From contig DYNS01000016.1 in the NCBI GenBank assembly GCA_020720965.1, positions 1 to 16,626 on the forward strand: 16,626 nucleotides of DNA. The letters are read 5' to 3'. Source of the stretch: Anaerolinea sp. (GTDB taxonomy: Bacteria; Chloroflexota; Anaerolineae; Anaerolineales; Villigracilaceae). Shown here piece by piece: positions 10,989 through 16,626 of the stretch (the first letter of the stretch is position 1; every line of letters starts with the position of its first letter). The notes under the pieces were generated by a model. The model did not search any database. It saw only the letters and a list, made by a program, of their open reading frames with translations, and was not told the origin of the DNA. The position numbers were made by a program, and so were the translations under genes.

Positions 10989-13748
10989 TTACTTGTCTTC
11001 GGCAATGGCTTTGCCGCTGTACTTCAGAGCAACGTGACCAGCCGCCAGGCGGGCAACCGGCACGCGGAAAGGCGAGCAGGAAACGTAGTTGTTGCCGATG
11101 ATGTGGCACCACTCAATCGAATCCGGGTCACCGCCATGTTCGCCGCAGATGCCCACTTCCAGTTCGGGGCGGGTGGCGCGACCATCGTTTACCGCCATCT
11201 GCATCAGGCGACCTACGCCATCACGGTCGAGGGTCTGGAAGGGATTCTTGGGCAGAATTCCCTGTTCCACATAAGTGACCAGGAAGTTGCGCTCGGCATC
11301 ATCGCGGCTGTAGCCAAAGGTCATTTGGGTCAGGTCGTTGGTGCCGAAAGAGAAGAACTGCGCCAGTTTGGCAATTTCGCCTGCGGTAACGGCGGCACGC
11401 GGAATTTCAATCATGGTGCCGAATTTGTAGGAGAACTGCACACCCTTTTCGCCCATCACGGCGGAGGCAATGCGTTCCAGGCGGGGCTGAATCCATTCCA
11501 GTTCTTTCACTGTGCCGGTCAGCGGAATCATCACTTCCGGGTGTACCACAATACCGCGATTGGTGCAGTCGGCGGCGGCTTCAAAAATGGCGCGGACTTG
11601 CATTTCCACAATTTCCGGCATGGCAATGCTCAGGCGCACGCCACGCAGACCCATCATCGGGTTAGATTCGTGCAGGCTGCGGATGGAGGCGAGCAGGGTT
11701 TCTTTTTCTTCCAACCCGGCGGTTTCGCCCTTTACGCGCATGGTAATCACTTCTTCCAACAGGGCTTCTTCGTCCGGCATAAACTCATGCAGGGGCGGGT
11801 CAATCAGGCGGATGATGACCGGGTAACCGTCCATCGCTTCGAAGAGACCGTCAAAGTCGGCGCGCTGGCTGGGGAGCAGTTCATTCAGGGCAGCGGTGCG
11901 GTCGGCGCTGGTTTTGGAAAGAATCATGCGCTGGACAATCGGCAGGCGTTCCGGCTCAAAGAACATGTGCTCGGTGCGGCACAAACCAATGCCTTTAGCG
12001 CCGTAAGAGCGGGCGCGGCGGGCATCTTTGGGGTAATCCGCATTTGCCCAAACCTGCAAACCAGCGCCCTTGCGTCCATCCGGCATCACGCGGACTTCGC
12101 TGCGGGCGGCAATTTCATCTGCCCAGGTGAGCAGGGTCATCAGTTCGGTTTGTTCTTCCAGGGTCGGAGCGGTGGTGGGGATTTTGCCCACAAAAACCTG
12201 TCCGGTCGTGCCATCCACCGAAATCCACTCGCCTTCTTTCACAACCACATCGCCAACGGTCATGGTGCGGGCTTCCATGTTGATTTTGATGACAGACGCG
12301 CCCACCACACAGGGGATACCAAACTGACGAGCAACCACTGCAGCATGAGAACTGGCACCGCCTTCGCTGGTCAGCACACCCTTGGAAGCAATCATCCCGT
12401 GAACATCATCCGGTTTGGTGAAGGGGCGCACCATGATGGTGTCCTGTTTCTCTTCCTTCGCCATGCGCTCGGCAGTGTCTGCGTCGAAGTAAGCCTGACC
12501 AACCGCCGCGCCGGGGGAGGCGTTTACGCCCTTGCCAAAGAACTTGCCGGCTTTTTCGGCTTCTTTTTTGGCTTTGTCGTCAAATTGGGGGTGCAAAAGC
12601 GAGTCTACGTTTTCCGGGCTGACCCGCAAAACGGCTTCTTCTTTGCTAATCAGACCTTCCAGCGCCATATCTACCGCAATTTTGACGGTGGCTTTGGCGG
12701 TGCGCTTGCCATTGCGGGTCTGGAGCATGTAAAGGGTGCCGCGCTCGATGGTGAACTCGACATCCTGCATTTCTTTGTAGTGCTGTTCCAACTTGCCGGT
12801 GATTTGCATGAATTGGGCATACACTTCGGGCATCACGGCTTCCATCTGCTCCACCGGGTCGGCATTGCGGATGCCCGCAACCACGTCTTCGCCCTGGGCA
12901 TTCAGCAGGTACTCGCCCATCATTTTCTTGTCGCCGGTGCTGGGGTTGCGGGTAAAAGCCACGCCCGTGCCGGAGTCGTTGCCCATATTGCCAAAGACCA
13001 TCGTCTGAATATTGACGGCGGTGCCGAGGTCATCGGAGATGTTGGTGGCGCGGCGATAGTCGATGGCGCGTTTGCCCATCCACGATTCAAACACGGCGCG
13101 GGTCGCCAACTCGAGCTGTTTATACACATCTTGCGGGAAATCCTCGCCGATATGCTGCTTGTAAACCGCCTTAAAGGTGGCTACGAGGGCTTTCCAGTCT
13201 TCGGCGGTCATTTCGGTATCGAGTTTGTAGCCCTTGCTGGCTTTATATTCCGCCATCGGGTGTTCAAACACTTCGTCATCCAGGTTGAATGCGGTCGTGC
13301 CGAACATTTCCACCAGGCGGCGGTACAAATCCCACACGAAGCGAGGGTTGTCCGTCAACTTAATCATGCCGTCCACCACTTCGTCATTCAGACCAATGTT
13401 GAGGATGGTGTTCATCATGCCGGGCATGGAGAATTTGGCACCGGAGCGGCAGGAAACCAGAAGGGGGTTGTTGGGGTCGCCAAAAGCCTTGCCGGTGGAT
13501 TTTTCCACTTCCTTCATGGCTGCCAGCTGCTGCTCCCACTGACCAGCGGGGAAAGCGTTATTTTGACGGAATTCGTTGCAGGCTTCGGTGGTGACAGTGA
13601 AACCGGGAGGAACCGGCACACCGGCGCGGGTCATATCTGCCAGACCAGCACCCTTACCGCCCAGCAAAGAGCGCACGCCTTCCCAATTTCCGGCGTACTC
13701 CTCTGCCTGAGCGACTTCACTAAAGAGGTAAACCCATTTTTTAGACAT
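10989..13748 (-). CDS. ppdK: Pyruvate, phosphate dikinase
   Basis: PPDK interconverts pyruvate, ATP and phosphate with PEP, AMP and pyrophosphate in the cytoplasm, serving gluconeogenesis or pyrophosphate-linked glycolysis. The 919-residue protein is slightly longer than the usual 870-900. The N-terminal ATP-grasp part shows GGKGAGLADMT (30-40) and RSGAKFSMPGMMNT (101-114). The swivelling phosphohistidine domain has GGASSHAAVVAR (463-474) with catalytic H468. The C-terminal TIM-barrel has a CGEHGG motif with the catalytic Cys, and the C-terminal SCSPFRVPVARLAAG segment. The residue two before the catalytic His, a regulatory Thr in plant enzymes (TSH), is Ser here (SSH). The ATG has AGGAG 9 bases upstream and an extended -10 beyond it. 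It stands alone between a terminator and a divergent response regulator. Confidence 0.98.
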   Translation of the reverse strand: MSKKWVYLFSEVAQAEEYAGNWEGVRSLLGGKGAGLADMTRAGVPVPPGFTVTTEACNEFRQNNAFPAGQWEQQLAAMKEVEKSTGKAFGDPNNPLLVSCRSGAKFSMPGMMNTILNIGLNDEVVDGMIKLTDNPRFVWDLYRRLVEMFGTTAFNLDDEVFEHPMAEYKASKGYKLDTEMTAEDWKALVATFKAVYKQHIGEDFPQDVYKQLELATRAVFESWMGKRAIDYRRATNISDDLGTAVNIQTMVFGNMGNDSGTGVAFTRNPSTGDKKMMGEYLLNAQGEDVVAGIRNADPVEQMEAVMPEVYAQFMQITGKLEQHYKEMQDVEFTIERGTLYMLQTRNGKRTAKATVKIAVDMALEGLISKEEAVLRVSPENVDSLLHPQFDDKAKKEAEKAGKFFGKGVNASPGAAVGQAYFDADTAERMAKEEKQDTIMVRPFTKPDDVHGMIASKGVLTSEGGASSHAAVVARQFGIPCVVGASVIKINMEARTMTVGDVVVKEGEWISVDGTTGQVFVGKIPTTAPTLEEQTELMTLLTWADEIAARSEVRVMPDGRKGAGLQVWANADYPKDARRARSYGAKGIGLCRTEHMFFEPERLPIVQRMILSKTSADRTAALNELLPSQRADFDGLFEAMDGYPVIIRLIDPPLHEFMPDEEALLEEVITMRVKGETAGLEEKETLLASIRSLHESNPMMGLRGVRLSIAMPEIVEMQVRAIFEAAADCTNRGIVVHPEVMIPLTGTVKELEWIQPRLERIASAVMGEKGVQFSYKFGTMIEIPRAAVTAGEIAKLAQFFSFGTNDLTQMTFGYSRDDAERNFLVTYVEQGILPKNPFQTLDRDGVGRLMQMAVNDGRATRPELEVGICGEHGGDPDSIEWCHIIGNNYVSCSPFRVPVARLAAGHVALKYSGKAIAEDK

Positions 13749-13775
13749 TTCTTTGTTCTCCTAACAAAAAAGAAT

Positions 13776-13784
13776 ATGATAGCA
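13776..13784 (-). promoter_or_regulatory. Extended -10 promoter element for ppdK
   Basis: The minus strand reads TGCTATCAT, a match to the extended -10 form TGnTATAAT with one change. Expected initiation near 13769 gives a leader of about 20 bases, which contains the AGGAG ribosome-binding site at 13758-13762. No convincing -35 is visible, consistent with an extended -10 promoter. Confidence 0.55.
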
Positions 13785-13917
13785 AAAGTCCGATTAAGGC
13801 ATATCAGGTGAAGTTTACCACAAACGACTTTGGCAAAAAGGTGATTTTCGCCCCGCAGGGTAGGACTTTTTTACCGTTAACTTGTAAATAACATGCAAAC
13901 TTATTTGAGGCAAAATC

Positions 13918-13926
13918 TGGCATAAT
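13918..13926 (+). promoter_or_regulatory. Extended -10 promoter element for the response regulator
   Basis: TGGCATAAT matches the extended -10 consensus except for the first T of the hexamer. Initiation about 7 bases downstream would leave a leader of about 20 bases before the ATG at 13953, with AAAGGA (13935-13940) as a weak ribosome-binding site. No strong -35 is seen. Confidence 0.5.
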
Positions 13927-13952
13927 GCGAAACTAAAGGATAGGTTGCACAC

Positions 13953-14408
13953 ATGAGCATCAAAGTTCTTACAATTGACGATGACCCCGCAATGACCGAA
14001 TTTATTGGGCTGCTCTTACAGAGTCACGGCTTGGAAGTGATTGCCTGTAATGAAAGCCGAAACAGCATGGAAGTCTTGCTAAAAGAAAAGCCGGATATCG
14101 TTCTGTTGGATTTGATGATGCCGGGGCAAGACGGGTGGGACATCTGCCAATCCATCCGCGCCTTTAGCAATGTTCCCATCGCCATCCTCTCCGCCATAGA
14201 TGACCCCATCGTCATCTCCAGCGCCCTGGATGCCGGGGCGGACGATTACATGGTGAAACCGGTTGCGGGCGGGGTCTTAATAGCACACATCAACAATCTC
14301 ATGCGCCGTCATCAGGTGGAAAATAATAAAACGGCAATGCTACGAGAGACGGGCATTCTTCGCAGCCGCGAGTTTTTTGAGTTTAAACCCAAACCTGTGC
14401 AGGCGTAA
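13953..14408 (+). CDS. Single-domain response regulator (receiver without DNA-binding output)
   Basis: This 151-residue protein is a phosphoacceptor receiver domain with a short tail. IDDDP (8-12) gives the acidic pocket, LLDLMMPGQDGWD (51-63) contains the phosphoacceptor D53, ILSA (78-81) has Ser at the conserved Thr/Ser position, and YMVKP (99-103) has K102. The end of the domain, LIAHINNLMRRH, resembles the linker that joins OmpR-type receivers to their winged helix. Here it is followed only by about 35 polar residues ending in EFKPKPVQA, and no DNA-binding domain is found downstream in any frame. It may act through protein contacts or as a phosphorelay intermediate. No histidine kinase is in the window. 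It precedes the small Cys-rich gene by 41 bp and may be co-transcribed with it. Confidence 0.9.
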   Translation: MSIKVLTIDDDPAMTEFIGLLLQSHGLEVIACNESRNSMEVLLKEKPDIVLLDLMMPGQDGWDICQSIRAFSNVPIAILSAIDDPIVISSALDAGADDYMVKPVAGGVLIAHINNLMRRHQVENNKTAMLRETGILRSREFFEFKPKPVQA

Positions 14409-14437
14409 CAGCCAAGAGTAAAATAAAAAAAACTTTC

Positions 14438-14443
14438 AGGAGG
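14438..14443 (+). promoter_or_regulatory. Shine-Dalgarno site fixing a TTG start
   Basis: AGGAGG is a perfect anti-16S match, 6 bases before the TTG at 14450, and no ATG or GTG lies at a suitable distance. It supports translation starting at TTG immediately before the first CxxC pair. Confidence 0.8.
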
Positions 14444-14449
14444 CTCTCC

Positions 14450-14746
14450 TTGCGTACCTGCTCGCTCTGTAACGCATCCGCACCCGATACTGCTCACGTT
14501 TGCCCGCACTGCCAGGCAAATTTGGACGAATTCTCCGTCACCGCCGCCGCGCTGCGGTCTTTTCGGAACAACCCGCGCGTCACTGCGGTTCGCATCTCCG
14601 TTGCCGGGGATGCCTGCCCGCTCTGTTACGAGTCTCGTGGCACTTTTGCCAAAGACAAGGCTCCGATTCTGCCGCACGAGGGATGTTCGCACGAGGGAGG
14701 TTGCCACTGCACCTACGAACCCGTGCTGAACGAAATCTACCCCTAG
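14450..14746 (+). CDS. Small Cys-rich, probably zinc-binding protein
   Basis: This 98-residue protein of unknown function starts at TTG, supported by AGGAGG 6 bases upstream. Residues 4-21 form a zinc-ribbon-like pair, CSLC then CPHC (C4, C7, C18, C21). After a helical middle, a second cluster has CPLC (C56, C59), then HEGC, SHEGG and CHC (H76, C79, H81, C85, H86, C87), enough for a second metal site. The second half, with CxxC, a Gly, LPHEGC and CHCxYEPV, resembles the Cys/His C-terminal motif of phage Mu gpF-like head-morphogenesis proteins, but the resemblance is short and may reflect only metal binding. It follows the receiver gene and ends before a strong bidirectional terminator. A nucleic-acid or protein adaptor role would be a guess. 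Confidence 0.8.
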   Translation: MRTCSLCNASAPDTAHVCPHCQANLDEFSVTAAALRSFRNNPRVTAVRISVAGDACPLCYESRGTFAKDKAPILPHEGCSHEGGCHCTYEPVLNEIYP

Positions 14747-14761
14747 CCTGTGTGCCGATAA

Positions 14762-14792
14762 AAAACACCCCGCCAGCCCGGCGGGGTGTTTT
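14762..14792. terminator. Perfect bidirectional terminator between the Cys-rich gene and the hydrolase
   Basis: AAAACACCCCGCC (14762-14774) pairs perfectly with GGCGGGGTGTTTT (14780-14792), a 13-bp stem with a 5-base loop. It lies 15 bases after the plus-strand stop and 4 bases after the minus-strand hydrolase stop, and gives U-tracts on both strands. Confidence 0.92.
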
Positions 14793-14796
14793 GCGT

Positions 14797-15552
14797 TTAG
14801 AGGGAAAGGAACTGCAAAAGGGCTTGCGCTGTTTCGGTGGGGGCTTCCAGCATGGGCATGTGACCAACCCCTGGCAGGAGAATCAGACGAGGGGCGGGGT
14901 GAAGGGCTTGGGTTTCGCGGGCGCGTTCCGGGGAGATGAGGGTATCTTCCAGCCCGTGCAGGGCAAGCAGGGGCTGGGTAAATTCCCTCAGCCAGGCAGA
15001 AGCATCCGGGCGGGTCATCATGGCGTGCAGGGCGGCTTGTATTGCCGGGGTGGTTTGGGCGGAGATGATTTCCCGCAAGAAGGGAGCGTGGGCGGTTGGG
15101 TTTGCGCTGAGTTTTTCCGCCATACCCAACACGGCGGAAACTCCCTGGGTTTGTACCTGGGCAATGGTTTGGGCGCGGCTTTCGCGGCGTTCCGGGGTAT
15201 CTTCTGCCGCCTGACTGGCGAGGAGGGCAAGCCCCAACAGGCGTTGAGGGGCGAGGCGGGCAACCTGTAAGGCGATGTAGCCGCCCATGGAGTGCCCGGC
15301 GAGGTAGGCGTGGGGGATTTGGAGGAAATCCAACAGGCGCAGAACGTCTGAGGCGTATTCTTCCATTGTCCCGGCGGCGGCAAGGGTGGAGGATTGCCCA
15401 AAGCCGCGCAGGTCTGGCAGGATGACATCGAAGGAGGCCGTGAGGTAAGGCAAGAGTGGCTGCCAGATGGCACGCTGAAGCGGGTAGCCGTGCAACAGCA
15501 CCAAGGGGATTCCGCTGCCCTGTCTTTCGTAGGCAAGAATTTCCATTTTCAC
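14797..15552 (-). CDS. Alpha/beta-hydrolase fold protein
   Basis: This 251-residue cytoplasmic enzyme (no signal peptide) has the full alpha/beta-hydrolase set. HGYP (21-24) forms the oxyanion region, PDLRGFGQS (46-54) follows, GHSMGG (86-91) holds nucleophile S88, LHGLEDTLIS (198-207) holds the acid D203, and GVGHMPMLEAP (228-238) holds H231. Such proteins include esterases, lactonases and carboxyl-ester hydrolases; the substrate is not evident. The start is GTG at 15552 within a GTGA overlap with the stop of the upstream gene; the ATG two codons later is an alternative. It is translationally coupled to the tRNA nucleotidyltransferase-like gene, but no functional link is obvious. It ends 4 bp before a strong terminator. 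Confidence 0.92.
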   Translation of the reverse strand: MKMEILAYERQGSGIPLVLLHGYPLQRAIWQPLLPYLTASFDVILPDLRGFGQSSTLAAAGTMEEYASDVLRLLDFLQIPHAYLAGHSMGGYIALQVARLAPQRLLGLALLASQAAEDTPERRESRAQTIAQVQTQGVSAVLGMAEKLSANPTAHAPFLREIISAQTTPAIQAALHAMMTRPDASAWLREFTQPLLALHGLEDTLISPERARETQALHPAPRLILLPGVGHMPMLEAPTETAQALLQFLSL

Positions 15553-16626
15553 TTTCCGGTTGGGGTATGGGTTTTGGCAAAATGCCAGCCGAGGGCAAAG
15601 GCAAGGGCTTCGGCGCGGGTGTGGATGTTGCCAGAGACCTGGTGTTCGCGGATGGCTTCCAGCAGGGTGCCGATTTCTGGTCCGGGTTTAAGGGGCAGTT
15701 CGGTCATCAGGTCGTTGCCGTTGAGCAGGGCAGGGGGGGCGATGATTTCTTCGGCTTTTTCAAACCAGGCTTCCATAAACTGAGCGGTCACATCTAGGGC
15801 GGCAACCCAGGCTTCCTGGGTGAGAGTTTGCTCATAGGTGGCGCGGGTGTCTGCCAGCCCCAAAAGGAGCAGGTCTATTCCGGCAGAGCCGGATTGGCGG
15901 AAGTAGCGGTAGATGGCTTTTGGGCTGGGGTCGGCGGCTTCCTGGTGTTTGCGGCGGGTGTGGAAGTGGATTTTCATGTGACTGGCAACGATTTCTTTGG
16001 CGCGGTTCATTTCATCGTTGCTGAGGCGCAGGGCAATGGCGCGTTTGAGGGTGAGGGCGGCGCCTTTTTCGTCATGCCCCAAAAAGCGGATTCTGCCGTC
16101 CGGCTGCGTTGTTCGGGTGAGGGGTTTTGCCGTGTCGTGGTACAGGGCGGCAAAAAAGAGCAGGGCGCGGGCAGAGCGGTCGGCGTTGAGGGAGGCGGCG
16201 AGGTGTTGGGAAAGGTGGGCGCGGTATTTGCCCAGTTTGAGGGAAAGCAGACCGTTGAAGAGGTCGGCGTTGCTTTTTTCTTCGTTGTATTGGGGCGCGA
16301 GAACGGCAAGGATGCCGTTGAGGTGACGAAGAACGGCAAGAGTGTGATTCCAGACATCGTAAACGTGCGGGGGGGATTGTTCCTGCCCCAGCAGGGGAGC
16401 AAGTTCCGGTAGGAGGTGGGGCAGAACACCCAGAGTTTGCAAGGCTCGCAAAGAGGCGTCTGGCTGCGGTCCGGCAAGGATTTTGAAGAGTTCGTCCCTT
16501 TGACGCTCGGCGCTGACCTTGACGAGGAGGGGAACGGCTTCTTTCATCTGTTGGCGGGTTTGAGGGTGCAGGCTAAAGCCCAGAGATGCCGCCTGACGAA
16601 TGGCACGTAGCAGGCGGATGGGGTCG
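15549..16626 (-). CDS. tRNA nucleotidyltransferase/poly(A) polymerase with HD domain (N-terminus outside window)
   Basis: The gene enters from the right edge and 358 codons are visible. The first residues, DPIRLLRAIRQAASLGFSL, are the neck signature of class II CCA-adding enzymes and poly(A) polymerases, so the catalytic nucleotidyltransferase head lies outside the window. After the neck comes an HD-type phosphohydrolase region: WNHTL, then LYHDTAKP containing the HD pair, GHDEKGA, and ASHMK. Further helical sequence follows to the stop. Proteins of this group add or repair the 3' CCA of tRNA, or add A tails, in the cytoplasm; HD members can also have phosphatase or phosphodiesterase activity. 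An internal ATG at 16547 is not the true start, because the conserved neck lies upstream of it in the same frame. Its stop overlaps the hydrolase start. CCA versus A specificity cannot be told. Confidence 0.92.
   Translation of the reverse strand, partial: DPIRLLRAIRQAASLGFSLHPQTRQQMKEAVPLLVKVSAERQRDELFKILAGPQPDASLRALQTLGVLPHLLPELAPLLGQEQSPPHVYDVWNHTLAVLRHLNGILAVLAPQYNEEKSNADLFNGLLSLKLGKYRAHLSQHLAASLNADRSARALLFFAALYHDTAKPLTRTTQPDGRIRFLGHDEKGAALTLKRAIALRLSNDEMNRAKEIVASHMKIHFHTRRKHQEAADPSPKAIYRYFRQSGSAGIDLLLLGLADTRATYEQTLTQEAWVAALDVTAQFMEAWFEKAEEIIAPPALLNGNDLMTELPLKPGPEIGTLLEAIREHQVSGNIHTRAEALAFALGWHFAKTHTPTGK

Noticed and set aside
10773..13811. A 1012-codon plus-strand open frame lying across ppdK
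   Set aside because: It is the antisense shadow of ppdK. The opposite frame shows complete PPDK motifs, and this one has no recognisable domain and a His/Phe/Gly-rich composition typical of shadows.
14612..14746. Prophage remnant suggested by the Mu gpF-like Cys/His motif
   Set aside because: No other phage gene, integrase or att-like repeat is nearby. The motif is short and explained by metal binding.
14312..15604. A 430-codon minus-strand open frame
   Set aside because: It overlaps the receiver, the Cys-rich gene, a terminator and the hydrolase, all better supported. It is Pro/Arg-rich without motifs.

Overview
The window looks like a chromosomal segment of a GC-rich, free-living bacterium, most plausibly Chloroflexota (Anaerolineae). 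The clues are a lipoprotein with a Thr/Pro-rich linker followed by an SH3-like domain, an F420-type reductase homologue, a DUF6056-like membrane protein and a dikinase-type PPDK. This placement is inference from gene content; no rRNA, tRNA, phage, insertion sequence or CRISPR array is visible. Coding density is high and the longest gene-free stretch is 222 bp.

Left part (1-3947, minus strand): a translation and protein-export block reads right to left as ffh, then a 222-bp leader, then rpsP, khpA, rimM, dprA and the first codons of a sugar-nucleotide (mannose-1-phosphate guanylyltransferase-like) gene. From rpsP on, the genes are tightly spaced or overlapping. dprA follows rimM where trmD and rplS are commonly found. 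Several hairpins lie in this block: in the rpsP leader, between rpsP and khpA, and inside the start of rimM.

Middle (4090-10926, plus strand): a PHP-domain phosphoesterase with its own terminator is followed by a compact five-gene operon. It encodes a GT-C-like polytopic membrane protein, an F420/deazaflavin-type reductase-family protein, an acetylpolyamine amidohydrolase/HDAC-family enzyme, a DUF6056-like membrane protein and an SH3-like lipoprotein. Two junctions are 4-bp ATGA overlaps. The predicted promoter sits so close to the first ATG that its transcript should be leaderless. The five functions do not match a pathway I recognise, so this is the best candidate here for an undescribed system, perhaps cell-envelope modification.

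Right part: pyruvate phosphate dikinase (ppdK, minus) converges on the operon at a strong bidirectional terminator and diverges from a stand-alone response-regulator receiver (plus). The receiver is followed by a small Cys-rich, probably zinc-binding protein that starts at TTG. After another perfect bidirectional terminator come two minus-strand genes with a 4-bp overlap: an HD-domain tRNA nucleotidyltransferase/poly(A) polymerase (cut by the window edge) upstream, and an alpha/beta hydrolase downstream.
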